64,000 bases of DNA from contig JAPJBO010000469.1 of NCBI GenBank assembly GCA_030068145.1, forward strand, positions 110,886-174,885. Direction: 5' to 3'. The notes beneath the pieces were generated by a model, which saw only the letters and a program-made list of their open reading frames with translations, was not told the origin of the DNA and did no database searches. Made by a program: the position numbers and the translations under genes. Source of the DNA: Diplonema papillatum (taxonomy: Eukaryota > Euglenozoa > Diplonemea > Diplonemida > Diplonemidae). Below, one piece after another: positions 32,431-43,111 of the stretch (positions are counted from its first letter, which is position 1; each line of letters begins with the position of its first letter).

Positions 32431-32909
32431 TATGGAGGTGAACCGAGCGCTGTTCAGCATCACCACGTGTAAAGCCTGCCGCAAAACTTCACCAAGTACA
32501 CAGAACCCCCTCCCTCCGAAAGAAAGTCGATCCGCGGGAGCCGGAAAATACGTGAGCTGGACCATTTTGTCCGCCGGTCCAGCATATTTCGGTACGGTAG
32601 TAACATCTTCGACCACACGCCACCTAGGTGCGTGCTGCCACTTCCACCCGGGAAACCTGGGTTGCCCTTGCGCTCACGCGCTTCTATGGAGGTGAACCGA
32701 GCGCTGTGTTAGCGTCACTTACCACGTGTAAGGCCTGCCGCAAAACTTCATAAAGTACAGCCCCCGAAAGAAAGTCGATCCGCGGAAGCCTGAAAAATGA
32801 GTGTGCTGGACCATTTGTCCGCCGGTCCAGCACATTTCTGTCCGGTAGCATTTTTTTTTTGTACGGTAGTAACTTCTTACGTGGCAGTGTTCAAGAAAAA
32901 GAAACGCAC

Positions 32910-35287
32910 CTGTGGTACAGGGCGACGCCGGCGAACCCGCCGCGTTCTCCGGCGGGCTTTGTCGCGTAGGCATCTGCGAGCGCGCGGTACTGGACGGTGC
33001 GGCGCTTGCGCACGCGTTCGGCGGCGGCGCCGCGGGAGAACCGGAGCCTGCGCCTGCACGGCGGGTCTGCCGCCACGCGGCTTCGGCGGCGCGGGGCGCC
33101 GCCGAAGCACCCAGCGGCCGGCGGGATCGGCTGCATGTGCGCGGCCAGCGCGATGAGGCCGGGCGCCTCGGACGCAAGGTTCCACGCCCACCGCTGCGAC
33201 AGCGTCGCCACGGCGGCCCGGTACAGCGCGTCACTCCCGGCGCAGTACCTCGGGAGGGACGCCAGCTGCGACACAGCCAGGGCGGTCAACCCGCTGACCT
33301 TGGTGAACCACCCGTACCCTCGCACTCCAATGGACCCCGCAACGGTAACAGCGATGTCCGACCACACGCCGCCGAGGTGCCACCACTTCCACCGCATCTG
33401 CGTCCCCCGCAGGTCCCGCTCCGCCGCCGCCTTCAGCACACCGTTGCACTCCCTCAACACGTCGTCCTCGGGTATATACCACCCGCACACTTCGTACGCC
33501 AGCGCCGTGCCCACCCTGCACCGCCGCATGGCCGACGACAGCGCCACGAGCGTCCCGTTCTGATTGTGACACCAACCCCTCAAGTACTGAAACGCGAGGT
33601 CTTGCCCTTCGCCGGTGACGACGTCGCACCCGGCGAGCCGGCGGAAGGCGCAGCAGACCAGGCTGCGGACGGGGGCGTAGGTCAGGTAGCTGCGGGGGAA
33701 GGGGTTGGTGAGCGCCTGCGGGAAGCAAGGGCGCGCCTTTTTTTGGGCAACCACGCAGTCGATCGTCACAAGCGGGTCTGACGGGCAGGGGACTAAGTAC
33801 ACGGCCGGCAGACACAGCCGGAGGACCAGCCGCGCGGCGGTCGCCGACATGGGCACGGGGACGGCGTTCAGCAGCCGCCGCAGCCGCAGTTGGGGACCCG
33901 CGGAGGCGGTGAAGACGTCCCAGCGGCAGCCGTGGCAGATCGCGGCGGCGCTCGAAAGGCTCGCCGCCGCCGCCCAGTCGGACGAAGGCACCTTGGCGTA
34001 GTGCTTGAAGGCTGCGTCGGACGCCAGCTCCGCTTGGATCGCCCGCGCGCCGTCCCTGCTGACGGGCCCGGGGATCGGCGCCCGCATCTCGACCACCCTC
34101 TCCTGCACGGAACCGTACGCGTTCAGCAGCCGGCTCCGGAGGCCGGCGTCGACACCCGGGCTGAAGACGGGGGTGCACATGCGGAACTCCTGCTTGAGCG
34201 CGTTGCCGTCCGGGTGGCCCTCCCACACCGACTCGACGAGCTGCCACAAGGGCTGCGCCGCGAGGGCAGCTGGGATGCCGTCGGACGGGTTCGGGTGGTG
34301 AGATGAGGGAGCACCGGCGGGGATGCCGTCGGGCTTGTTCGGGTGCGACGAGAACGCGGCGGCAGGGATGCCTTCCGACACGTTCAGGTGAGGTGAGAGT
34401 GCAAGAGCAGGGTGGATGCTTCCAGCAACAGGAATGCCTTCGGACTCGTTCAGGTGAGATGAGGGTGCAAGAGCAGGGTAGATGCTCTCAGCGACAGGGA
34501 TGCCTCCAGCGGGTTCCGGTCGCAGCGAGGTTGCACCCGCAGGAGGTATACCGCCGGCGAGGAGAAACGCAGCGACCCCCGCCGCGAACTGCGTCCACGC
34601 AGTCCACCAAGGGCCGGGGCCCCAGCGTACAGTGAATTCGACCAGCCTGCGCAACGCGCCGAGGGCGGTGTCCCCGCTGCCGCGCCGCGCGACTATGGAC
34701 ACCCACTGCGCCGGCGCCAGCTGGCTTGCGGAGAGGACCGCGTGGAGCAGGGCGCAGCGGACGTCTTCCTGCTCGTTCGCGACGCGTTCGGAGACAAACG
34801 CGAGGGTGCGCGCGATGCCGTCGCCGCCGCCGCTGCCGGCCGCCGCCGTCCACAAGGCAACCAGCGACGAAAGACGGGCCTCGGGGCTTTTCGTGGACGC
34901 CGCGACCTGCCGGAGGACTGCCTCGCTTTCGCCGAAGGGGAGGAGGGTGAGCCACTCGACGCGGTTCCAGGGGACGGTCTGGTCCCGCGGGATGGCGGCG
35001 CACACGGCGCTTCGGATCGCGGCGTCCGCCTTGAAGTCGGCGACCGCCACGTTCGGTTCACTGAGCATCGCGGAGACGGTCTCCAGCCGCGAGCGGAAGG
35101 CTTCCAAAAGCGAGGCGCGCCGGCGGCTGCTCCCTTTGGTCGACGCGAACACCGCTTTCAGCACGGCGGCAGCCGACACCGTCTGCCGGCGCCCCGCCCA
35201 ACGGTCGAAGTCGCGGGCGTAGAACTTCGCCAATTCGGACGCCGACAGCCTCGTCTCGTACAAGCGGAACGCAGCAGGGTGCAGGTC
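32910..35287 (-). CDS. giant helical-repeat gene, exon 3 of 9
   Basis: The largest exon (2,378 bases, about 792 codons). Acceptor CACACGTAG joins GAC CTG CAC at 35287 (phase 0). Donor ACCACAG|GTGCG after 32910 leaves two bases. Order: helices (SASELAKFYARDFDRWAGRR, VVLKAVF-like), HEAT-like segments (LLPFGESEAVLRQVAASTK, ARLSSLVALWTAAAG, DVRCALLHAVLSASQLAP), then at about residues 600-710 of the full protein a degenerate tandem repeat with the core EGIPVAxSIxPALAxSSHLN (five to six copies). More helices follow (LRLRRLLNAVPVPMSATAAR, LVCCAFRRLAG), ending in an Arg-rich tail. Family not recognised. Its 3' part is duplicated downstream. Confidence 0.85.
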
Positions 35288-35381
35288 CTACGTGTGTGTT
35301 GTGTGTGGGCGGGCAACGTCTTAGCTTAATGTGTAGGCAGTGCGCTGCCTCTCATGCACGTTTGCGCGTGTCCTTGTGTGA

Positions 35382-35678
35382 CAGGGCTTACGCTCCACGT
35401 GTGGAACGTGTGGATTTCCACACGTTAATTCTTTTTTGGATTTTGTTCCCCCACGTGTGGATCCACAGGTGCCACATGTGGATTTTGATCTATTGGTCCA
35501 CATGCAGGGGAGTCTAGGCCCACTAGTGGTCAAGGCCGCACAGCCAGGTGTCGCCAAGTCCAGTAGCGACGCTATTTTTTTTTTTTGCCGTCGCACATGA
35601 GGGGAAGGTTTTTTTCCCCTCGAACCTTAAGCGCCCACACATATTTTCTCTGAGACCGAAAACGGAGCGTAAGCCCTG
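35382..35678. mobile_element. hAT-type MITE, copy 1
   Basis: 297 bp with 15-bp inverted termini CAGGGCTTACGCTCC, flanked by 8-bp near-identical target duplications (TTGTGTGA left, TGGTGTGA right). Subterminal CACGTGTGG repeats are present. 8-bp TSDs and CAGGG termini are typical of hAT elements. No coding capacity. Lies in intron 2. The second copy is at 52192-52542. Confidence 0.88.
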
Positions 35679-37071
35679 TGGTGTGAAGACATGGTTGTTG
35701 TCTGAACTAACATGTAACCCCCGAGGGGAACTATTCCGACGGGGGGGCTCACCGGGGGGAAAACGGGGTATTTTCACCCCCGTGACCCCCCGTGAAACTC
35801 CCGTGCGCCTAATAGGACAGTTGTCTGAACCAGCCGACGACGCCAGCACTCTTCCACCTTTTTCTCTTCCACAACCGTCTGACAACGTTGCCGCGCAAAA
35901 AAAATGAACACATCCACCCGTCGTTTTTACAACCCCATCGGGGGGTTACATGCCGGCTAAGGTTTTGAAACTGTTGTCATTCTCCCGGCATTCTACCGTT
36001 CAAATATGGAAGAACCCGCACTGCGTCTACGGGCCGTGGCGAGCACCACCAACGCACACAGTTCTGCGTCAGAGCTGAAGCGGATCCTGCCTGGTTGTAG
36101 CGCAATCGTACTTCTGCTCCACGAGAGGCAAGAGCGACCGCTACACAGGAGTCATGCACTACCGACTCTAGCCGTACTAGCGATCGCCAGGTGCTTTGAC
36201 CCAACTCCCCCGAAACTACTCGCAGCCTACAACAAGCTGTTCCCGAAGCACCGCGGCAGTAAAGGCATCGCGAATTTCCCAGCGTGCACTTTTGGTTAGG
36301 GGATGCCACCATATGGAGGTCAACCGCGGGTCATTTTCTTTGGTCCGAGGGCGTTTTTAACTGTTTCGAATCCGATCTTTTAATTCTGGTACCTCGTTAT
36401 CTTGCGAGCTTGAGCCCAAGATCGGGGTTTGCGATATACAAATGTTTCGCCTTCGAGGGGGTCGTCAGTTTTTTTGGTAGCACCCGGGAACAAAGAGATC
36501 AGGGATGCTGGGAACGTGTCAGTTAACTGACACGTTCCCGTTCTCCGGATTAAAATCATCTTGTTGTCCGGGGTGGGTGTATGGACTGCGATAGCATTTC
36601 CTCTGTGTCACCGTAACATTGCCACTAGAGGCACCACGAGAGCCTAGATCCTGTGGCCCTTTTTCCAGGGAACCTATTGCTAACAGGGTGATGGCTACTT
36701 GAAGTGGGGGCAAAAGGAGGGGTCACGGGGGTCAACCTCCTTGTTTGGGGTCCGATGCTGTATTTTGACGATTTCATGACCGGTCTTACCATTCCGTATC
36801 TTCTCGGGAGCAACATGCAACACATCACATGCGCTCCCGATATAATCTAAATACAATTGTATCGGGCTGAATCGTCCAAGGGGGGTCATCCTCTTTTGCT
36901 AATACCCCGAGAACAAAGAGACCGGGGACACCTGCGGTCATAGCATCAAAGATTGGTCGATTTAGTGGCACCGTGGGTGACTGTACGCGCTGCAATAGGA
37001 TGGGACATTTTGGAACGGTCGCCAGGAGAGAGTGACTGATATAGAGCTTTTTTTGAAAGTCAGGCACAAAC
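35679..37071. other. intron 2 remainder
   Basis: No exon. A plus-strand frame at 36006-36299 (97 codons) lacks recognisable domains. CGGGAACGTGTCAGTTAACT-ACACGTTCCCG at about 36511-36540 is a short perfect palindrome. GTTAACTGACACG-like sequence recurs near 38850 and 48055. Confidence 0.45.
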
Positions 37072-37603
37072 CTCGATGTAGGTCACGAGGCAGTCCGCGT
37101 CCGTGCAGGCTCTGCCCAGGGCGAGGACGAGATCCAAGGGCGGAACGAAGCGCTCGACGACGCGGGCCGGCGCCGCCAGTCTCCGGCTGTCGTCGCACGA
37201 CCGCACGCAGCGGCAGTGGTCGTTCCGGATCTTCGGCACCGGGGCCGGCCTCACCGACACGTACCCCCCGCCGTTGAACATCAACCCCAGCACCTGCGCG
37301 AAGTCCTCGCCGGCCACCCGCTTCCGGGCCAGCTTCCCGAGAACCTCGAGGCAGGGCTCTCGCACCGCCGCGGCGCCCGGCATCCTCAGCAGCTTCTTCG
37401 CGACGTGCAGCGCGAGCTGCGTGACGGTGTCGGCTCCGGAGACGATCTCCAGCGCTTTGAGGGGGCGCCGCTTCACGAGAGGGCGGACCAGGTACCACTG
37501 TGCGCTGGTCGAAGCCAAGGCGTCGCCGGGGGCTGCGTGGAGGAGCAACTCGGCGACGTCGTCCGGGTGGGTGGCCGCGATTTGGCAGCTGCTCCTGTAG
37601 TAC
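37072..37603 (-). CDS. giant helical-repeat gene, exon 2 of 9
   Basis: Acceptor GAAACTTCAG joins G|TAC TAC AGG at 37603; the single base completes the AG-G codon from exon 1. Donor ATCGAG|GTTTGT after 37072, phase 0. About 177 residues: THPDDVAELLLHAAP, KALEIVSGADTVTQLALHVA, LEVLGKLARKRVAGEDFAQV, VPPLDLVLALGRACTDADCL. The repeated alternating helices look like HEAT/ARM units. No truncated copies seen. Confidence 0.78.
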
Positions 37604-37689
37604 CTGAAGTTTCAGCTTTAGCATGAGTTTGATCAAAGGAAGTTGAAGTATGGCTAAAGATATAGTGGTGTCACCTGAGGGGGGTAATC

Positions 37690-38400
37690 TCAGGGCCGCC
37701 CACGTGATAAGCCGTTTAGCATTGAGTTCTTTTAAGTACATGAACCACATGGATTAGCATGCACTGCCTCGATAGCCAGGTTATCGGATGACGTCATCAC
37801 CTGCCCTTGCGTCGAGCATTTGTGACGCTAGCGGGATTTGGCTTTCTTGCGATTCCAAAGACTGAGTCGGCGAGTACGAGGGCGGGCAGGAGTGCCCGTT
37901 TTCCACTTTCGAGGGCATTGGGGTGCCCGCGGTCCCCGGTCGTTCCTGAGCGCTGCTTGCCCTCGGTACCTTCTTCTTCCTTCGTTAGCCGTTGAGCGTT
38001 GAGTTCTTTTAAGTACATGAACCACACGGATTAGCATGCACTGTGTCGCCGCTTAAGGTTACTTTATGACGTCGTCACCTGTCATTGCGTCGTCAAGGTC
38101 GAGTACTTGTGGCGCCAGGGGCGCTGGGCTTTCTTGCGGTTCTGGAGATTGCGTGGAGGGCACAGGTGCGGAACAGGCTTGCCCGTTTTTCACTCTCGAG
38201 GACACAGGAGTGCTTGGGGACGTCGGACGTGTCGGCCGTTAAGCATTGAGTTCTTTTAAGCACATGAACCACATGGATTAGCATGCACTGTATGCTTAGC
38301 AGCGGCTGCCAAACATCCCGTGACACCGCGCCCACGTGATAAGCCGTTAAGCATTGAGTTCTTTTAAGTACATGAACCACACGGATTAACATGCACTACC
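37690..38400. repeat. cluster of dispersed repeat R4
   Basis: GTTCTTTTAAGTACATGAAC-CACATGGATTAGCATGCACT occurs at about 37722, 38000, 38247 (variant CACATGAACC) and 38356, each preceded by CCGTTAAGCATTGA-like sequence. It alternates with decayed copies of the RRKKKVPRASS/SLESQESQ frame. The same repeat is at 23.7, 29.7, 30.3 and 30.8 kb. Confidence 0.88.
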
Positions 38401-38472
38401 GTTAAGCAGTGTGAACTTGAAATGCAGGTACCACAGGGGTAAGCTTGCATTTGCCATAGGCTAGGGTTATTT

Positions 38473-38477
<5 letters not shown>

Positions 38478-38516
<39 letters not shown>

Positions 38517-38545
38517 AGAGTGCAGGGACCATCTCTCCGAGGAGT
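38478..38545. repeat. GA microsatellite with conserved right flank
   Basis: (GA)n 38478-38515 followed by GTTAGAGTGCAGGGACCATC. The same junction occurs at 55745-55790. The shared flank suggests a dispersed repeat bearing the GA tract rather than independent microsatellites. Confidence 0.8.
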
Positions 38546-38914
38546 ATCCGGTCGCCCCACTACTCTACTTTGAATACGTCGTCCGAGGACGATCTCAAAG
38601 CGGACGAGGACGGTGATAATAGGCTGGTGATATCCAGCTCCATTCTTCGTTTGTTGCGCTTTCCTGCCGAAGCAGTCGCTCGAGGGGGCGATCCTGACAT
38701 GGATGAGGATGAAGTCGAGGTGGCAGGGCGCTAAGCAGCGGCTGCCGGCTAATCCCGTGACACCTTTTATATGTACGTTATAGGAAAAGTAGCGAACATC
38801 AAGCAGCCCTTGCGAAGCTTTTGATATTAATCATCATGGAAACGTGTCAGTTAGACTTTGGCGAACACTTGCCGGCATAGCGGCGAACCCCCCCCCCACC
38901 TTTATATGTTTTGA

Positions 38915-39380
38915 CGGCCTGTGGTGGTGACCGCTCCAAGGTGGTTTCCTCAGCAGCGACCAAGAAAAAAAAAATTTTTTTTTGGCCCAAATCCTCCCAA
39001 AAAAGCACTCGAAAAAAAAAGTTTTTGACCCACTTTTTCCACCATTTCACCAGAGAATTTAGCTAAGGTGGGTCCCACAGTAGGTCCACAGTGGGTTGCA
39101 CCAGGAGGGGGGGGGGATTGCAAGAGGAGGGGGGGGGGGGCAGTGCTGACACTACCCTGAGAGCCCCCAACGACTTTGCAAGGGACCCCCCCCCCCCCCC
39201 CCCTTCTACAGTGCAGTTGCCTTGGAGGCTGGGTGGTCGAATTCTCTGAGGTGAAATGGTCAAAATTCCCTGGCAAAAGTGGGCCCACAAAAAATTTTCA
39301 AAGTGTGGTTTTTGGGGTATGTGGGCCAAAAAAAAAAATTTTTTTTTTCTGACCACCCACCGTGGTGACCACCTTAGAGA
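38915..39380. mobile_element. foldback element with about 130-bp inverted repeats
   Basis: The left arm (GGTGGTGACCGCTCCAAGG through AAAAAAAATTTTTTTTTGGCCC and CACCATTTCACCAGAGAAT) and the reversed right arm (TAAGGTGGTCACCACGG, same A/T-run and GGCCC, CCATTTCACCTCAGAGAAT) pair over roughly 130 bases. The centre is G- and C-homopolymer rich (39104-39205). No coding capacity. Confidence 0.8.
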
Positions 39381-39732
39381 GTGACAGGTAGCGTCCCCCC
39401 TCCACAGTGAAAATAGCCTTTTAATTCTCCTTCGGTGCGGTTGCCTTCGTAGGCGCCGCTCCGGTGTGCGAATTAAACTCATATTTAATGCGCTGTTCTA
39501 CAAAACAGACCTCGGTTCCGTTCCTTGGCGGACTGCTGACAGTACGGGATCCTCGGTTGAGCTCCTTAGCTGGATTGCTAGCTCGATGGGAAGAGCTGGC
39601 CGGCGTGTGGGCACGGGCGAATGTGGCCGCCATGGCGGCTGCGGTTGCGGGCCCGGCCGGCGCGACCGCGAGCAGACAGGCTGCATGCCCGACCACCGTT
39701 AGCTACGACCGGCGTGTGGGCGCCGGGCAGCT
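39381..39732. other. intron 1 spacer 3' of the solo recombinase
   Basis: No gene supported. The plus-strand frames here are antisense shadows of the recombinase region. Confidence 0.4.
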
Positions 39733-40638
39733 CTAGCAATCCAGGGAACACAGACCTGCAGACCTCGGCATCTGAACGTGCAGCCGTGAAAAGCTGGGAC
39801 AGGCAGCCAGCACACGGAGATCGCCGCGCCCCTTGACGTGTACACGTGTGCCAGCGTATCCGGGCATGACCGGCTGGACACAGTGCGGGTCGCGGAGAAC
39901 TCTCTCGCCGTACCTTCGAACCATCCCCACATCCGCCCAGTCGCCCATGGTGACGACCTGGTCCGGATCCATACCTGCCCCCCCCCCTATTCTCGCACTG
40001 TGGGTGCCATACACGTTGCCGTTTCGCCCGGCCGGACCTTGCTGGTTGAGGTCCTGCAGCACCCCTCGCCTGGCTCCGGTCCCGCAGAGGGCGCCGTAGT
40101 ACGAAGAGTACGTGGTAAAAGGGCATAGCAGCTCGGACCCCCTCGCCAACGCCATCCTCTTCAGCAGGGAAAAAACCTCAACTGGGCAATACCTGACCCG
40201 GCCCGGGGCGCCATCCGGAGCACTCGGCAGCAAGAGGGGGGAAACCAGATTAATCTCATCAAAGCAGAGCGCTCTGGTACAGTTCCCTTTCCCTTTTGAA
40301 ATGCGCCAGACCACCCGGACCTTCCCTTCGCCGAAAACCACGTCTTCGGTTCTGATCGCCTGCATACTGCGGGCCCTGAGCAGCGTAAAGTGCTCCCCAA
40401 GCAGCTGCAACGCCGCGGAGTATCCGTCCACGCTCCGCACCTCGCTGAAGATCTGTCGAAACTGCTCGAGGCCCAGAGGCTCCTTCTGCTCCGCGTCCGG
40501 CGCCTCCCGCTCAAGCGCCCTCAGCATCCTCGGAACGTCGCCCGCCGGGTCGCTGAGGACGAAACCCTTGGCGAGATTCTCTGCCACGATCGCCTTCACC
40601 AGAGCGTGTGGCGTCTTGTACGAAGACGAGCCCATCAT
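39733..40638 (-). pseudogene. solo tyrosine recombinase, catalytic part (frameshifted)
   Basis: 301 codons with catalytic residues: R in LLRARSMQAIRTEDV, H-x-x-R in GTHSARIGGGAGM, and Y in GMVRRYGERVLRD. No RT or RNase H is nearby, so it resembles a Crypton-like or orphan YR. The reading frame upstream of the ATG (VRRLEAFGGCLTMMG) continues sensibly but is offset by one base from the N-terminal ORF at 40641-41123. This indicates a single-base frameshift around 40650-40700. Confidence 0.75.
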
Positions 40639-40640
40639 GG

Positions 40641-41123
40641 TCAGGCAACCGCCGAAGGCTTCCAGGCGACGAACTGAGGCCGGATACGGGGCGACCCCTC
40701 TTCATTGCACCACGACACATACTCCGCCGTATTGGATTTGTAGGCGGCTTTCGTCCCCTCCGTCGTGTACTTCGACCTCATGTGGTCCCGCGCATGCTCC
40801 GAGGTCTGGGTTCTGAGCACGTCCCGCAGCGCCAGACGCTGTGTTGTCGCCCTCCTCTTCGCCGGCTCCTGGGCCACCCCTCCGACCTCGCGCGTTTCCC
40901 GGAAAGCCTCCTCTGGACCTCTCTCGTAGGTCACCACGCGGAGGATCCTGTTCCACCGCGGAGCCATCGGATCTTCCCCCCACTTCGCCGTGCCCGCCGC
41001 CATGATCTCCCCCCACAATCTTTCGAACACCACCGGGTCCCACTCCTCGAGCTGTTCCAGCCTGGGCATCGCCTCGGACTGCAGCGCAGCCGCCCTGCCT
41101 TCCCAGAACCGTGCTACCGACAT
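40641..41123 (-). pseudogene. solo tyrosine recombinase, N-terminal part
   Basis: About 160 codons from ATG at 41123 (MSVARFWEGRAAALQSEAMP). They include TTEGTKAAYKSNTAEYVSWC, typical of the core-binding domain of YRs. It ends in TGA at 40641, overlapping the next ORF in another frame. Transposon B ends 20 bases upstream of the start codon, so any promoter has been separated from the gene. Confidence 0.7.
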
Positions 41124-41345
41124 CCTCCCTGCCTCTTCTTGTGGTGTGATCGGTATAACCATGGGGTACTACGGGGGAACTACGGGGAACTGGCCTTGGG
41201 GTGTCCTTTTTTTTTTTGGTGGTTCTTGAGGGGCATAGGTCTCATGTTTCCCTCAGACTGCGGGGGCTTTGGAGTTAGTTAAAGGGTTTGGGGCTTTTTG
41301 GGGGTGTTGGTGGACAGGGGCGCCAGGGGTCTTCAAACCGGCGCG

Positions 41346-41703
41346 TTTAAATTTAGGGAAAACGACAAAGTGGATTCTATATAACTGGATTACGACAAAG
41401 TGGATTATAATCCACTTTGTCGCCAATCCACTTTGTCGCCTAATCCACTTTGTCGCCCCGTATGACGGACCTAAGCTCACTTTTGATGGTTTCAATGAAC
41501 TCAAACAGCTCAAAATAGTCACTTTCCCTGTGGGAACTTTTTGTGAAAGGGTCCCCCTATATAATTCATGCCGGTTGTCAGAAGCGACAAAGTGGATTAT
41601 CAAAAGCGACAAAGTGGATTATTACTGGATTATAATCCACTAATAATCCACTTTGTCGTAATCCAGTTATATAGAATCCGTTTTGTCGTTGACCCTAAAT
41701 TTA
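41346..41703. mobile_element. MITE with about 60-bp inverted termini nested in copy B
   Basis: Termini TTAAATTTAGGG followed by CGACAAAGTGGATTCTATAT and AACTGGATTACGACAAAGTG on both arms (41346-41412; reverse 41637-41703). The 14-mer CGACAAAGTGGATT recurs about eight times in both orientations within the arms. Central 110 bp unique. No ORF. A second short hairpin (AGAAGCATT...AAAGCT with complementary arm) follows at 41709-41754. Confidence 0.88.
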
Positions 41704-41891
41704 ACAGAGAAGCATTGCATAATAAAGCTAGACAGCTTTATGAAATGCTTCTCTGTGTTCTAACATCTGCTGCTGTAGCCTAAACGAAATGTGACCCCAA
41801 TACGATGCAATCGCCTTACAGGTGACTTTTGCATCCGGAATCTCAAGCGAGCTCGAACTCTAAATAAAGCGCAAATCATCTCTCTCGTAAA

Positions 41892-42845
41892 ATGATCGTT
41901 TCCATTGAACTGGCTACAAAAGAAAGTACCCAAATAAAGGCACGAAACAAAATTCAAAAGCGTAAAATGCAATTCTGTATCGGCGTTACGTTTCACTGCT
42001 TTACGAAATATCTCCAAGTCCGCACGACGGAAGAGCGTGAGGAGAACGACAACAGCGAGACCGAAGAAAGCGACACCATCGACCTGAAGGAAGAAGACAT
42101 GAAGTACAACGCCGACTTTATGACTAACGGCTCGCTGCAAACGTTCCACGAGTCCACAATACGGCCGCACCTGCTGGAATGCGGAAACCAGCTTGCAGAA
42201 AAGAAAGACGCTCCTTTCCTTAGGGGGGCTACCGGTGTCGCACGTCGCTGGTTTTATAAGGAGCGCGACGACGAGACGGAAGTGCTCAACGACGCGGGAC
42301 TACAAAAGGTCGTCGAAAAGAAGTTGAACCTCCATATAGTGGTCCGTTTGGAGCTGAAAAAGCACTCGGCAAAGCACGTCCGAAAGCACCTGCTAACACA
42401 CGACGCGGAAGTGCACGACAACTCATACACATCGCGGGCGGACAGTAGCTCGATGATTACGAACAAGTTGGAGGAGGCGCTGTGTGACAGGTTCGGCAAG
42501 GTGGGGCTGAAGTTCGGACCCTCTTGGGTGCTTTGTATTTGTGGCACAAAGGTCAGCAACCCGCCGGACAGGCTTTCTGACGGGACGTCGTTTGTACGAC
42601 ACGGTTGTCGATGCCCGAAGTTCGCCAAGAAGCTGTCAAAGAACGCGAAAGCAGACCTAAAAGCTTTCAGAGAAAAAGAAGCTGCTAAAAATAAGAAGAA
42701 GGTGGCGGCCAGGAAGGATCTCACAAGGGGCATGTCCGAACAAGAAAAGGCCAACGCCAAAAAGATGTTTGAAATGGTTGGCTTCAAACGAAAGGCAGAC
42801 GAGGAAGCAGAGGTCGAGAACCCACGCAAAGAGGCAAAAATCTAG
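41892..42845 (+). CDS. transposon B ORF1, unrecognised protein
   Basis: 317 residues from ATG at 41892. Acidic region (TEEREENDNSETEESDTIDL) at about 45-70, a central HLLTHDAEVHDNSYTSRADS region, a cysteine-containing segment (WVLCICGTKVSN, HGCRCPKF) at about 210-250 that could bind zinc, and a Lys-rich C-terminus (KNKKKVAARKDL) with a probable nuclear localisation signal. I do not recognise the family. Position inside the TIRs implies an accessory DNA-binding protein, or the first exon of the transposase if spliced to ORF2. Confidence 0.7.
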   Translation: MIVSIELATKESTQIKARNKIQKRKMQFCIGVTFHCFTKYLQVRTTEEREENDNSETEESDTIDLKEEDMKYNADFMTNGSLQTFHESTIRPHLLECGNQLAEKKDAPFLRGATGVARRWFYKERDDETEVLNDAGLQKVVEKKLNLHIVVRLELKKHSAKHVRKHLLTHDAEVHDNSYTSRADSSSMITNKLEEALCDRFGKVGLKFGPSWVLCICGTKVSNPPDRLSDGTSFVRHGCRCPKFAKKLSKNAKADLKAFREKEAAKNKKKVAARKDLTRGMSEQEKANAKKMFEMVGFKRKADEEAEVENPRKEAKI

Positions 42846-43111
42846 CTTTCTGGTGATAGCCTCCATCGTAAAGGCATTTCTTTTTTTGTGTGTTCCCGAC
42901 GATCAATTATAGTTTTTTGTTGTCTCAATTCTCTTTTGTTCTGGATGTCCATTGGAAGCGACGGCCTGTCTATCCGGCGGCAACTCGGGTATTCGACTAG
43001 CTGACGAAGAGAAATTAACGTTTGTAATGTCGGTGTGTTCAAAACCAATGCAGGGGTTTGTTGCAGGAAAAGGAACGAGAGCGAGTCAGGAAAGCCTGGA
43101 ACAACGGGGAG

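Noticed and set aside
36006-36299. 97-codon plus-strand ORF (MEEPALRLRAVASTTNAHSS) as an independent gene
   Set aside because: Considered because it starts with ATG and looks helical, but it has no similarity I can name and no context beyond lying in intron 2; kept only as a note.
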